Counted from the stretch's first letter, positions 13,922 to 28,166 are shown. The stretch: DNA of 64,000 nt from Glandiceps talaboti (GCF_964340395.1 NC_135562.1:19005626-19069625), one strand, 5' to 3'. The notes: generated from the letters alone by a model not told the origin. Translations and numbers: made by a program.

Positions 13922-14485
13922 CATTGCTACATTTTATTGTCTGGCTTTATTATGTTACAAACACCGCGTTTGATGTGGTACTACAGACTTTTGATAAAAA
14001 CTTAATCAGTTTATGGTCTGGCAAAAAAACACCAAAATAATAGACCTTTTGTAATATATGCCTGAAAACAATGATAAATTGCTACAATGTACATTACTGA
14101 CCATCTGCTGAGATGATGATACTAGATCGCAGAAAGAAGCGAGTTGTGCCAATATGCAATGTTGATACATAATAGTTTTGTTTTGTCACTCCCGCCAGAA
14201 GATAAAAAGCAGTAGCTAAAAATAGTGTTGCATCAGACAATAAAATGTAGCAATGCTAAAAAGATTTTTGTCAAGCCAGACGATAAAATGTAGCAATGTT
14301 TGTTGAGCCAGATGATAAAATGTAGCAATGTTAGTAAAAGGTATATGTTGAGCCGGACGATAAAATGTAGTAACGATATAGTATTGATATTTTTGTCGCA
14401 CCAGAGGACGTTTTTATATTACAAGTCAACTAGCTTCGATTTCCATTCATCGTTGTTGAGCCAGACGATAAAATGTAGCAATGCT
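13922..14485. repeat. Clustered GATAAAATGTAGCAATG motif, five direct and one inverted copy
   Basis: The motif (preceded by GCCAGAC or close variants) appears at about 14,230, 14,275, 14,310, 14,355 and 14,460 in direct orientation with irregular spacing. It appears once inverted at 13,922-13,944. The spacers are unrelated, unlike a simple tandem repeat. Open frames across it on both strands come from the repeat. Confidence 0.7.
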
Positions 14486-14489
14486 TAAG

Positions 14490-15588
14490 GACAACTTGTA
14501 AGACACGAACGCAAAGTCTTATTTGAATCCATGCATCACATGCTATCGCGAGAGCTGAGCCTTAGTTGGTAAAGTTTTCAATTAACTTTGGGTGTTTAAC
14601 ACAATATTTACATCAGTTTGCTTAACATAAAGTGTTGCAGATAACACTGGATGGTATCTTATAAAATACATGCAAAGGGCAGAGTTGAGTTTAGTAGTTA
14701 TCTCACTGAAGGGTGTCATCATGTCCGCGATATCTCACAAGTGCCGGGCCTACTAATTAGAGCGCACGTACATGAAGAGACGGGTACTCCGGTTTGGAAC
14801 TCGATCGAACACCAAGTGATAAAGTATTTTACCTGTAGAGTCAAGAGGTTGTGGATAACTCATAATATGATTTCGATTCAATGTCATATTGACCTTGCAA
14901 TCCATATTCATAGCAAATTGAGTTGAGTGTGTATTTGTTACTTTACAGACTTTTTACAAACTATAGTTTTCAAAGGGCACCACACACGACATGTGAGGAC
15001 AAGTTGGAGTCAGACCTACCATAAAAGGGATAGATGGACTTTAATAGATAAATGTAATTTCTTATCATGCTTCATTTGTGTTCAGTCTGTGCCTATACTG
15101 GCCACGCGCTGTTGGTTTAGGTGCCTGTTGGTGAGTCTAGACAACTTGGGATAACATTCAAGTTTGATGTTGTTGTATATGTAGTTTTTAATTGTGATAT
15201 GGAATTCGTATCAATAATAATTTTGACAACTGAGGCAACATCTTTTGAATGCAACCTTTACATTTCAGATAATTAAGTACATAGGGGCATTGTTGGTAAA
15301 GAAGTGCATATGTCATTCAAAGCTTAATGTTAGAAGCTATATGGTTAATTTGCATAATCAATGACTTTTTAATGATTACGCAATATGTTAACTATGCAAG
15401 CTTCAAACGTTAGCCAAAGTTTTCTGGATTCACCAGCAGGCACCTAAAACTGAACATAAAACGGAGCATGATTTTTTTTATGTCAAAAGGACCAGACACA
15501 ATCTTTCATTTGTCAAAGTTTGGAGAGAAATAAAGAATTTTGATTTTTCAGAGAATTGTGTCCCCACGGCACATTCTTCTTCTCTTCT

Positions 15589-15626
<38 letters not shown>

Positions 15627-17760
15627 ATGTTTTAGTGAGCAACAACACCGTTTGAAAATGTCCAAATCACTCTTTACCTGTGTACCTTGATGTGATCTTA
15701 AGCTGTCAATTGCAGTGGTAATCCTATTCAGAAATAGATTTTAATCACCGGTCTGTCGGTCTGCTTATTTCAACAAACACAATATCTAAAGACGAGGCAA
15801 AGAGAAATCTTAATTCTCACTCTCTCGATGTGTGTCTTACTTGGATTTAGCAATGATCCCCCTAGAGAAAAGAAATACCTAATGACTGTCTTAGACTCAT
15901 TACGTTTTCGATTTTCTTCCAAAGTTCCCACTACAGAGCGAGGAAGATTACATACTTATTTTCTTGCGATTAAATTCAATTCAATGGATAGCCATATTCA
16001 GGCCGCTACTACGGGTTATGCACATTGACAAAAAATTCATCACAGCCAGGCCTAAACAATGGTTTTTACAGTTCTTACAATAATATCCTCAGATATCGTA
16101 GTATCGTCAGCTGCAGTCCATGATCGATAGACGAATTTCATTATGTTTTGAGCGTGATATGCAATCCGTTCTATTCTGCTATATACACAGTCATATGTAC
16201 ACACAAATGAATGAATGTCAACGAATTGAACGCAAATTGAACTTCTCGTATAATGATTTTGCCAGATAACGACCATTATACAAGATTCTGGCACTGTCTA
16301 TGCTATGGTTCCCAAAACATTCTGGCCGTGCCAACGCACGAAATGCGATCATTAAAGGGGTTTGATTAAAATCTGTGATACAACTAGATAAATGGAGGGG
16401 AGGTGGAGGGGCCGGGGGGGTTGGGTCAAGTAAAAATAAAGTGAATTTTTCAGCACTGACCACACATGCATAGTGCAGGAATTTCAGACCCGCATTTACA
16501 ACACAAAAGTATTGTCGCAAAGTCACAACACTTCTTTACGGCAGCGATAGAACACGTTCCTGCAAGGGGAGCAAGAAACTACTAATTTGTCGCCAGAGAG
16601 AAGGGGATGGGAGTTGGGAACCTGTTTTGCTTTTAGGAATTTCCAGAGCAAATTCAAGGATTGGGCGATAATTGAAAATCTCATACTGTTCTTGTAACAA
16701 TGGAATAAAAAACAGAGTTATGCGATTGCAAGAAAGGTATTATCATGAATAACGTCATACAATTATACAGTTCATTTATGCTTCTTTTATTATTAAACTC
16801 TTGACAAAATACCTCTGTTTAAAAGATTTCAAGAGTTAAACGTAAATGAGGAATGAAATCCCCGCTACTTCGACTTGTGCACGAACTGGAATTGTTGTCG
16901 TTTACCGGCAAGTAGTACAATCTCTCCTCTAATCGTGTTAATTAAGGAAATAGCCAAATTCCTGTCAAATACATCCAATTAACTTGGGAGTCAATAATGT
17001 GAATCTAATCGGATTGGATTGAGCATATTTACAAAGTTTCCCATGGGACGTGTTTGAGAGTTGCCAGACGACAGGTTTTCTTCGGATATATATATTTAGA
17101 AAATTAGAAAATCATTGGAAATCCACGCACAATACCGGTACCAATATTGAGACAGTAAAATTGAGTATTGAATGGGAGAAGAATGTTCCAAGTCGGGACC
17201 AGGCCGTGTATAGACTCTATATATGTGCTGTTTGACAGGACTAGTTACTAAATGAAACACGACAATATCGTTGAGCCGCCCTGACCAACCCAGTCTTAAA
17301 ATAAAGTACTATTTTCTACCAAGTTGAAAAATTGCCTGGTAATTTTTTTCTCTCGAAATTATTATGAAAATAATGAAGAGACCAAGAATAAATGACCCTA
17401 TTTGTGACAAACACCAAAATACAAATACCCCAAAGTCCGCTAAACAATAAGTTCAATTATGTCACCACTGCATGTGCATGTAGAAATCATACCTTCAAGA
17501 AGACGATATACTATGATCTGATCATAGATAAGATAGTGATATTCAGTGATAATGATCTTTCTAGATCTCCTTTCTTTCCCCTTGTCTGTCCATCTTCCAC
17601 ATCCCCTTGTCTGCACGCCAACCCCTTTGTCTTTCATATCGAGTCTCTGAATATAACTTCTTTATGTCGCAATATGCTTCTCTTTCTAACTGTTTGTGCC
17701 GCCCCACTCTCATTTTACGCTTTCCAATTCTCTTTGACTAAATCAGATCAGACAAAACGT
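14490..17760. other. Gene-free DNA with one homopolymer
   Basis: A T-run occupies 15,592-15,619. Bases 15,250-15,420 share the motif AACTATGCAAGCTTCAAA with the degenerate array near 54,060. Bases 15,500-15,560 resemble 1208-1275. No exon is supported. Confidence 0.45.
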
Positions 17761-17764
17761 CTTT

Positions 17765-17791
17765 TCCCCCCCCCCTCCCTCCCTCCCTCCC

Positions 17792-17822
<31 letters not shown>

Positions 17823-17823
17823 T

Positions 17824-17869
<46 letters not shown>
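17765..17869. repeat. CCCT then CTGT microsatellite
   Basis: C-run and (CCCT)n followed by (TGTC)n with one interruption. Confidence 0.9.
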
Positions 17870-18867
17870 GTGTTAGACTTTACTTAGTCGGATAGCCATA
17901 CACGTGGTCCAAACGTTGCCAAGAAATCAACACCAACGCCATTAATACCAACACTACATAATTATACATTGCAATGCGTAATGCGATTTGGATTAAGGCT
18001 ATTTTTGGTGACCTCGAGCTGTTTTGATTTTACTTTACGTTTATTTATTCTTGACTGCAGTTTCCCTTTAGATGCCTGTTGAATTACATACTCTGTTCGC
18101 TTGGTGTAATTAGTACGTACACTACTGCATTGTAGTCTGTATTTGACAGGTATTGGGCGTTCTTAAAGCTTTCCAAGGAAAAGAAGCTAACGTGAAATTA
18201 TCTTGTGTTCTTACTTTAAACCCCTTCTAAGACGTTTTTATCACAAGGAAACTAAATACAATTGTCCAATCCACCACTATGTGAGTATTTGTCCGTCTTA
18301 AGAAAGATAACAAAGTGTCATTTTCTTCAATGATTACTGTACCGTACGGATACACCTGTACAGACCACACCGAAACGTACAGATCACGTGATCAGGTAGA
18401 ATAACTATATGTATTTCTCTGTACAGTAGTTATATTTTCTGTACAAACTCCGTACAACGATTAATTACGTGTGCTATTTCGTGTTGAATTATAATCATTA
18501 ATCACTTATCCGTTCGTTGTCGAAAGTGTTCGAGAATAAGGTTAACTTTGACAATATTTTTTGAGAGTTTTATGGCGACACTCTGAGAACTTTTGTTTTC
18601 GTAGCTTCAACGTAAGAAAATAACAAATCTCGGGAACCAGAGAACTGCTTTCGCTCTCGCGGTCTAGGATATCTCACTATTGCCGCAAAAGGGGTTGGTA
18701 GTAATGTTTTAGGACAGTAGTAATGACCTTTAGTTATCGAGTTCGACGTAAAAACAAAAGATGGTATAGCAACTTTGATGTTATTTGTGTAACTTGAAAA
18801 AAATATAATTATCCACTTTGACATTGTAAAGCATAAAATGTTTCTTTACAGGTTTACTTGTTCCGTT

Positions 18868-18906
18868 GAGGAAGATAGACAGAGACAGAGACAGCGGACA
18901 GCAGGC

Positions 18907-18982
<76 letters not shown>

Positions 18983-19023
18983 TGGTAGGCAGGCAGACGT
19001 ACGTACGTACGTCCGTACATACA

Positions 19024-19103
<80 letters not shown>
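18868..19103. repeat. Compound CAGA / CATA microsatellite
   Basis: (CAGA)n, then GTAC and CATA tetranucleotides, then (CAGA)n again. Open frames on both strands here are repeat artefacts. Confidence 0.9.
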
Positions 19104-19105
<2 letters not shown>

Positions 19106-19854
19106 GGAAACATATTCCAAACCAATCTGAGTCTGCATAATGTACTAAAGATTGTTTAAATAAGCCGTTATAACTGCTGTTTTTTCGAATTTAATGGTAT
19201 CAAAAAAATTACGTCATGATAACATATTAGAACTATATACAAATTCCTAATGAGAGTTTTATCGATTTCTGGCCAAGGATTCTGTTCTTGATATTGGAAT
19301 ATATACCATAAGTACATGTCACGTGAAACAAAATTGAAGTAACCACCAAATACTGTCAGTTAGAGACTAATCCCTCAGGCTTTAATATATGGGTTCTCCG
19401 TAAATTGCTGGTTTATTTTCTTTTACCAGTACAATTAGAGTTTTTAGTTTCAACTACCGTACTGTTACAAGCAGTAACAATATCGTCAAGTGTGTCGAAA
19501 CTGTCAATCTACAGACAGGTTATCGGTAAAATCAGCCTCCCAGTGTTTCGTTTACGATTTCAGAAATCAACACCAAAACTTAAAACCTTGCGTATTTTAC
19601 CTCAGACAGTAATGTTGTTATATAGGGTGAAATGTTGGCCGGAAATCACGTACGGACAACTGTACAGGATCGACCTGTCAGTATGCATTGTTCTTAGTGT
19701 GTTGGGGGCAAGGCAAACATAGAATTAGAACAATGTGACTAATTCCTATGGACAGTGTCACGTACACTAGGTAGGTTGGCATTTAATATTAGTAGGTACC
19801 ATGTGGAGATTGGTTGGTTAGTGAAGCAAATTTTATGTAGTTAGGGTAGTCTTT
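19104..19854. other. Gene-free DNA
   Basis: A 105-codon open frame at 19,405-19,722 lacks any recognised domain, signal or splice context. I see nothing else. Confidence 0.4.
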
Positions 19855-20600
19855 TTAGTAGTCTGAGGCGTAGTGTAGGGTAGCGTAGGGTAGGGTAAGT
19901 AGGTAGGTAGCTAGGTATGTAGGTAAGTATATGAGGAGATTGGTTGGTTAGTGAGGCAAATATGTCACGTAGGTAGGGTAGGGTAGGTAGGTAGGTAGGT
20001 AGGTAGGTTGGTACATGTGGAGATTGGCTGGTTAGTGACTAAGGCAAATATGTAGATAGGGTAGGTAGGTACATGTGGAGATTGGTTGGTTAGTGACACA
20101 GGGGCAAATATGTAGGTAGGGTAGATAGGATAGGGTAGGGTAAGGTATGTAGGTAGGTAGGTAGGTAGGTACGTGTGCAGTTCGGTCAAGAAAAGAGATG
20201 TGTAGATGGGTGTACGTGGTTGGGTAAGTAGTTTACTACGTTAGGGGGTACGTGGGATGGATGGGTATTTACATTCAGTTCTACAGGGCATGTATTTTGG
20301 TAGGTTAGGTATAAAGTTTGAGTTTGTAGGTAAATGGATTGGTCTACAGGTACGGGGGATGCACAGTGGGACAGTGGTTGGTAGGTGGGTAGACTTGACA
20401 GGCGTGGTGGGTAGGTTGGTAAGTAGAGGGCTTTGAAATAACATATGTGGGTAGGTAGGCTGATGACTAGATATGTGTTTGTAGGTGGGTAGATATAGGT
20501 ACATGTAGGGGAAGATAGGTAGGTAGGATAGGCGTATTGTAGGAGGCCGGGGTAGGAAGAACGATACGGTGATAAATAGGTAGGTAGGTTGATAGAATGT
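19855..20600. repeat. Long degenerate GGTA array with higher-order unit
   Basis: GTAG/GGTA tetramers are interspersed with repeated copies of a longer block containing GAGATTGGTTGGTTAGTGA and GGCAAATATGTAGGTAG at about 19,800-20,110. They then decay into GGTAGGTAGG-rich DNA to 20,600. Confidence 0.8.
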
Positions 20601-22184
20601 TTGTCAGTTGTATACATTTATTTGCTACTTTCTACAGTAGGTTTCCTCAAAATATACAGTGTAGGCCAAGTATCTCTACCCATTGCATGGCGGTAGTGCC
20701 AGACTAGTATCACCGTGTATCAAATCCAACTATCTCTCTTAGATTCTGATCTTGACAAAGTTCTATATATAAACTCGTTGTATATCTCCTGAATGTTTCC
20801 TGTGCGTCAGGACTGAGAAAAACTATGCAGGGTCGAAAAATAAAGTATCGGTGATCTTCGTACGCATTCGCATGTGTTCGGGTACAGTCGCAAACGTGTT
20901 CGGAAGTAGGCTTTCCATGTCGATTTCCGCGACGCCGCGACCTTCTTTATAATATTATGTGTTCGCAAGCACCACAATTTCAGGTAACGTCGCAGGCGGG
21001 CTCTGTATGTCTCAACCAAACAGTCTTTCTCTTGTGATTCGGATTTAGTATTGATCAAACGCTGCTTTTTGAAGTATCTACAGATGTCAGGGCGTGATAA
21101 GCAGCTACTTCAGTGCAAAATTTGCACTTGAATATGGTTGAAAAGCCGAACTGGAAAGTTTGCGGAAGGCATTATTCCCACAACAATGGCGGTTGGCTGT
21201 TCTGTTTTGATGTGTCCCATCGGTTCAGTTTTTAAAGTGCTTATTCAACATGCAAGACAGGGCTGAAGGTTTTCGTTGAAATGCAAAAGAATGGCTTATC
21301 CATTGGAACAATACAACCAGCCAAGAAAAGTCACCCTCACTCTATGTTATTCCATTTCTACAACTCCTCGCCCAATTACATACGCACAATGTCAAACCGT
21401 TCAAAACCATTACTTTTGAGGCTTCGCTGTTTGTTCAGATCTTTCAGTCGACTGCAATGGCCATTTTAAGGCTAAAACGTTCCAATTTCCGTTCTTTTCT
21501 TGTCGCTTTTAGTTAAAGCACGTCGATTTTGCTATAGCAAGGTCGGGAGTTCAAATTGTCATCATTTGCGATTAGCATTTCGGTTGTGCAATAGTTGCCA
21601 TGCGTGGAATTGGCATCACATCGACAGAGAGTTCACATTTATCGTCTGCTGATGTGGAATTCGTGCGGCGCGCCAAAAACCTGCGCATGACAACTTCAAA
21701 TTCGTCAAAATATCATGACAGTCACCGGTCAATCCAGTTACTGATGTAGGTGCTTTTACTGGTGAAAATTAAAACAACTTCTGAATCAGTATATAGACTC
21801 TCGTTCAATCCCGTTAAAATGACGATTAATCGGCAATTGGCGACATTTCCTCTGGCTGTGATGACAAGTAAATGCGAACTCTATCCAACTGGATTACCCG
21901 TCTGACTGCTAATTTGTAAGCAATGCAAATGTTGGGGATTATTTTAAGATGTGGATCTAAAATGAAATAGAAATGCATGTATAAAAATATCTTGGTTTGG
22001 ACCATTAGCTGAATATAAAATACCCACCACACCCCACCCTCACCCGTCATCACTAGGCGCTCGCACAGACATTAGCAGCATCGAATTGAAGCTGATATTA
22101 GTCACAATAGTAAACCGAGTTGAGACAAAATTTAGTTGCATGGCCCATTGATACATCTGCTTGCTGATCATAGATCAATAACAT
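20601..22184. other. Gene-free DNA
   Basis: I see no exon, RNA gene or repeat structure that I can support in this stretch. Confidence 0.4.
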
Positions 22185-22199
22185 TGCCTGATGATGATG

Positions 22200-22266
<67 letters not shown>

Positions 22267-22283
22267 CGATGATGATGATGATG
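22185..22283. repeat. ATG trinucleotide microsatellite
   Basis: (GAT)n with rare GGT/GAC variants. A short CCAC-rich tract follows at about 22,362-22,402. Confidence 0.9.
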
Positions 22284-22402
22284 AAACAATATATGACCAA
22301 GATTTACTGTTATTTTGTGAGTGTATTCCAAAACAATGCAAACCCAAAATTGCCGATCTCCACACCACCCACCCACCCACCGACCAACCCACCAACCCAC
22401 CC

Positions 22403-23740
22403 AACCTTTGTTGAATTTCTGCCGAGCCTTGAAAATTAAAATGTGACGGTAGGAATCAACTTGTTGGACAAAACCTGAAGCCGGGAGATAAAATCTGGTC
22501 GAAACCGTGTAAGCTCACATGGGCGTAGCGTATGATCGATGCATGGATGCTAGGCCGGCTAGTTCCTTTTTTGTTTCAAGTATCTTTAGCAGGGGGCATG
22601 ATGGTTGTGAATGTTTGTTTCCAAACACTGTGAATGATATGGAGTGTTTGTTGATCGTCTTCATGAAGGTTGGCGAGATCTGTAAACACAGAGATTTGTG
22701 CAGTGTAAACAATGAAAGTGAATAGTATTCTACACTTACATAGTCATTTTTCAACAATAGACAAGTTACGAGTGTTTACTTTGGAAAGATACGCCAAAGG
22801 TGCCCAACAGCCAGCTGCAAACAGCGCTGTAGGTCGAACACACTCATCTTTGCCTTTTCGTTGAAGTTCCTATGCAAACAAGTATATTCGCGAATATTTG
22901 CTTGAGGCCCTTGCTCGTATTCATACGAATGTATGTGGTTTCTCTTCGCCCTGACCGAGCCGCATCACCACGTGACATACAATGCTGCTCAAAATTCGTT
23001 GAAATAAAACGGAAACAATAAACGACGTTTTATAAGTGAAATATGTTTGACAATTTTGGATCGACTTTTAAAGTCATCGTAGTAACAAGCGTTTCAGTTC
23101 CTTCTTTTCCGAAAAGGAAGCAGAAAGTTTCAAAATTTACTTAAAATTTGATCACCGCGATTTCAAAATGGCGACACGGAAAAATCTGCTGGTGTAACGA
23201 CAAGGTCGAATGATTACCAAACCTAGTGAATCGACACAGTGTGCAAACAACTTGCAACTCGATCTCGTTACATGCGATGCTTCTGTCAACCGACTACAAC
23301 CAAGAAGGACAACATTAATTGAATTAACCTGTAATTTATCAAAAGTTAGACGCATGCACCATTTACAAGATCGGGTTAATCTTTCAGATGAGTGCAGAAG
23401 CACTTTCACGCGGCACTTTCTTCTCTGTAGTTCTCTGTACGTTGTTGCCCGGTAGCCAATAGATCTAATTTACTTGCCCTAATCGCACTGTTTAGATTGT
23501 TGGTAACGGTAAACTGAACTGCTACTTCACACACTATAAACAATTCCTAATACCATGAAGAATTTACGCATAGGTATTTGCTGTTTTCTTACTTCTCATT
23601 CTAGGGATTCAAGGAACCGATTCATGCACGTGTGTCTGCATGTACATGGTTTACTCATTAGTTGATGACAGGTACAGATGTACTCTCACATGATGACCTT
23701 GGAATAGCGTACTGATCGAAGAATTACTTTACATTACTTT
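22403..23740. other. Gene-free DNA
   Basis: Overlapping open frames of 68-85 codons exist on both strands at 22,515-22,757 and 23,152-23,455. Neither strand has domain or splice support, so I leave them uncalled. Confidence 0.4.
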
Positions 23741-23741
23741 G

Positions 23742-23742
23742 C

Positions 23743-23785
<43 letters not shown>

Positions 23786-23843
23786 GTGTGTGTGTGCGTG
23801 CGTGAGTGTGCGTGCGTGCGTGCGTGTGTGTATATACATGCAT

Positions 23844-23909
<66 letters not shown>

Positions 23910-23962
23910 CTTGGTGAGTATCAATCTGCTAAGACAGTGCTCTATACCGCAGTGGCAGAGCG

Positions 23963-24029
<67 letters not shown>

Positions 24030-24059
24030 TGTGTGTGTGTATGTGTGTGTATATGTGTA

Positions 24060-24108
<49 letters not shown>
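23742..24108. repeat. Compound TCTG / TG / TA / TA / TG microsatellite
   Basis: (CTGT)n is followed by (TG)n, a TA tract (about 23,850-23,907), about 55 bp of unique sequence, a second TA tract (about 23,965-24,026) and (TG)n to 24,106. The paired TA tracts are self-complementary and likely to extrude or slip. Confidence 0.9.
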
Positions 24109-24261
24109 GAGTGAAAAAGTGGTGAGCAGAACAATCTTTATAAATAAATTCAATCCTGAAGTTTGGAATGAATATTCTTTAACAAATGATACCAAGGCAA
24201 GATATAAATAGGTTACCATCTGACATTATATCTATGTGTTATGATGATGTTGGCATTATAT

Positions 24262-24415
24262 ATTTATATATGTGCACGTATGTTCGTGCGTGTGTGCGTG
24301 CATGCATGTATGCATGTATGCATGTATGCATGTATGTATGTATGTATGTATGTATGTATGTATGCATGTATGCATGTATGTATGTATGTATGTATGTATG
24401 TATGTATGTATGTAG

Positions 24416-24461
<46 letters not shown>

Positions 24462-24462
24462 A
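24262..24462. repeat. GTAT / GCAT / TG microsatellite
   Basis: (ATGT)n with GCAT variants, then (TG)n and (TATG)n. Confidence 0.9.
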
Positions 24463-24469
24463 CATGCAC

Positions 24470-27450
24470 CAGTCCATCAACGCAATATACTGATACGTAT
24501 CCATGCATGTATTTCAAGGTTTCTTGTAGTTTTTCCTTCAATTTTATCAATGTTAAATGCGACGTCGACTGCCAAGGGTTCAAGTGGTGACATTTCAGCG
24601 ACCTAAACAAGGTATAGTTTCATATTAAATTGATTTTATCATTCAACTTACTGAACAGTGGTTTAAAAAGAATAGCAACAATTTAATTATGTATTAGTTA
24701 CCTGGAGACATGTACTGTGACATCACATTTCGGTAAAATGGATGAATATTAGATGATTTTTTTTTGCGCGGGAGGGGTGCCCCTTAATTTGTCATCGCTA
24801 TGAGAATCGCAAAATTAACGACATTTACATCGAAAAGAATTTATTACTATGGGGTGATTTTATACTCACTTCAAGGCACAACTTAAACTGAAAATCTGTA
24901 TCCATAATGTTATCGTAAAATCACCGCAACAAGTTTTATCGTAAACACCTACAGACTTCTTTACGGCTTTAAGGTAAACACACCCTGGCGACCAAAATAA
25001 AATGGTTATAGCTGTTCAAAGGATAACCCTGAAACACTTCACGTATACATGTAAAGCCAACACACCTCCACACTCATCGCGAAAGGACGGCACAGATATG
25101 TCATTCAATTCAACCTCAGACCACTAAAGAATAGTTGCAGAAATAAACGAAAGAATTGGCTAAGAAGAGACAAGGGCGCTTTACCGTATGGGCCCGGAAA
25201 CGCTGGTTTCCCGCATCCCTGACTAACATAAAGGTGTGAATCCTGGCAAAAGTTAACGCTGTACGTCTAAATTAGCCCAACAATGTTACTAGAAAGTGAA
25301 GGGAAGGGCCGGTTTAGTACATACAAGCCATACGTAGATACAGGTGTGTCGATGAGAATCACAGGTGCAACATAACAACATTTCAACACACCATAAAATG
25401 GACTACAGCGTCACTTGCAATGATGACTTTCTTCAAGTACTGACGAAGAGGGTATTGTTTTGTTAAGGGGGGTACATTGTTTCGTTAAGGAGCGCAGCGA
25501 TGACAAACCAACCCACATTCTTATTTCTAATAATAACACCTTGTTTTGCCTTTCTTTCGTCACATATCTAAATGCACAGCACTGATGGAAAATTTCCTTT
25601 TTCTAGTAGAAAGACACTCTGTTCTTGTGAGAGGCTTACTTGTTCCCGCACCGACCATGGTGAAACTTAGACCACCTAAATTAAACACTTGGAGGAAAAT
25701 AACACTGAATTAATGCAGATTCATACCGTTAGCTACTTCCCGATGAAAACAGTAATTACCGGTACAACTACAGTTGTTTCCTCTACAAGTGTAGTGCAAA
25801 TATATTCCGGTTATTCATCAAGATATTTGATAGTCTGCGCAAGTATTCTTATCACATTTTGCTTTTTTACCTTTTCGCTACCCGAGTTTCACCCAGTATT
25901 TCGACTTAACTCTTTCTGTAAAGGTTATTGGCTAGACTAGTTCTGTAGAACTATTTCTACAACCCCCACCAGGTCCATGTAATTACTGATGTATTTGATT
26001 GAATATTCTTTGACTTAATTTGATTGATATGGTTTGTTAATTTATTTGTTATATATTTTTTTTATTTCCTGGTGAAATCAATAAAATCAATATACGTATA
26101 TATAGACGGCAAACTATCCAGCACCATTTTCGCTATATGATGATCGACATGTCCACATTTTGGATTTTTGTTAAATTCTTATTTTTTTCATCTCAACCGA
26201 GGGTGGTTATTGTGTTTAAGGGTCAAATTAGTATCGTCATATCAACGCAATATTATTCCCCAGTGCGCATGCGTTTGAGTAAAAGTTACGATTCTGGCTC
26301 TGAGCAATACATAGAAAAAATATGTAACATCCTAAATTATAGGAAAGATCAATAAATATGTAAGCCCATTTACATGTAAAATCGTCCTCGCTAATTCTAA
26401 AATATCTCCGATAAACTGTAACATTCCTATTCGTATAGATTATTTTATTCTTTATTAGGTCAAAGGTCAATTATGTTGATAAGCTGCATATGTCACATGC
26501 AGAGCAGTGTACTGGGTCTGGGTTTGAATACGACCGACGAGATAATTAACTTAAATTTTTAGTATAGATCCCTGACAATTTTTCCGAAGTGTAACGAACT
26601 ACTGCTGGAAAATGGAATATTATGGACTCAATTCTAACATTGTCCTAAAAAAAAAACCCGTCTGCAAGTTTTATAATTTACACATACACAATTCATAAAT
26701 GGTACTTGTAAGTAACAAATCCAGTCAAGATTATTTAACATACTAAAAATAGTTAGTAGCACATTTACCAAACTTTAGATGTTTGGACACAGAATATTTT
26801 GGACAATAAAATACACTTTACGTCTTGGCAAACATCTAATGAAAGGACTTACGAGAGAGTCAACCATTGCGGTTCTTTGACAACGTCATTAAATGTAATC
26901 CATTCCACCTGTGTATCTGCCTCTTCAGTCTGTCATACCGTGGTGATGTCCCTGTAGATGCCAACTGTATGTTTGTGTTGTTGGGTGCCACATCAATCCC
27001 GTTGAGTACGTAATAATTTTGTGTCTGTATTTTGAAAGAAAAAGCCTCGGAAAGTGGCGGGTGTAAATGTAACATCTGTGACTCGAGTACATTTTCCTTT
27101 AGTACATTCATAGTTATGGCTTGTTTGCTTGACCCGGCAGACATTTGATCTAGTCGACATTTTAACACCCTATTTCTATTAATATCTCAACAATAAAAGT
27201 GATCTCCGCTATGGTCGTATAAAAGAAATTGGCAAAGAGATGTATGTACTTCTCTGGATTCACACGCAAACATACATAACACACACATAAACCCGTCAAT
27301 CCATCTGTCTATAACTATTCATCCGCCACCACCAATACAGAATTAGGGTTTAAAATAAAGACGACTATGATTTCACTATAGCTCAGAGTAACTCTAGCAG
27401 CGTTTCGAATGAATAATCTAACTTGGTGGATGCAAGATATTGTGAGCTTA
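24470..27450. other. Mostly gene-free DNA
   Basis: The minus-strand open frame 26,860-27,168 (102 codons) has the most protein-like composition of the left half. It is preceded by a possible acceptor (TTAATAG) and ends just before a good donor (CTCGTAAGT). It matches no family I know, and its stop comes before that donor. Nothing else is supported. Confidence 0.3.
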
Positions 27451-27806
27451 TACATACATACATACATACATACATACACATACATACACATCTACGTACC
27501 TACCTAGTACCTACATACACACACAAGCATACTGTGTATACATGAATATATATAATACATACGTACGTACATGTACGTACGTACATACACACACGCACAT
27601 TACTTACATATGCATATGTACACATACATTACATACATCTACACATGCGTATGTAATACATACATACATACATGAATACATACATACATGAATACGTACA
27701 TACATACATACATACATACATGCATGCATGCATGCATACATACATGCATGCATGCATACATACATACATACATACATACATACATACATACATACACACA
27801 CACACA
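27451..27806. repeat. CATA / CATG microsatellite
   Basis: Interrupted (CATA)n tracts with GTAC and CATG variants, ending in (CA)n. Confidence 0.9.
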
Positions 27807-28072
27807 ATGAAAATGGACTCGTGTACAAATTTTGTTTTAAATGTTCACTTTTTTTTAATTTTTTCACTTGTAGGTACGTAGACATCCTTGTTATATCTCA
27901 AGTTTGAAGTCAATAATGATGGATTTGGCACAGGAGATGATGTAATGCATGATATGAAGCTCATTGTTATGTATTTATGCTAATTAATATGTATAATTTA
28001 TTCTAATTTATGATAACCACATGTTCAATATTGAAAATAGTCTTATGTCTGTGATCATGCTTTATATATACA

Positions 28073-28166
28073 GCTGCCGACATCAGACCGTGGACAAACA
28101 GAACCTGTTACAAACAGGGAAAGTAAACAACAGGTTCCAGTTGTCCACAGTCTAATGTCAGCAGTC
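28073..28166. repeat. Hairpin element
   Basis: The left arm (28,073-28,109) and right arm (28,129-28,166) are complementary, with matching cores GTGGACAA / TTGTCCAC and AACCTGTT / AACAGGTT around a 19-bp loop. The loop sequence ACAAACAGGGAAAGTA recurs near 46,505-46,520, suggesting a dispersed family. Confidence 0.6.

Noticed and set aside
22136-22439. Poly-Asp, poly-His and poly-Met open frames
   Set aside because: Artefacts of the ATG triplet repeat.
23908-23963. tRNA-like look of the unique core between TA tracts
   Set aside because: No A-box/B-box pair or cloverleaf pairing could be found.
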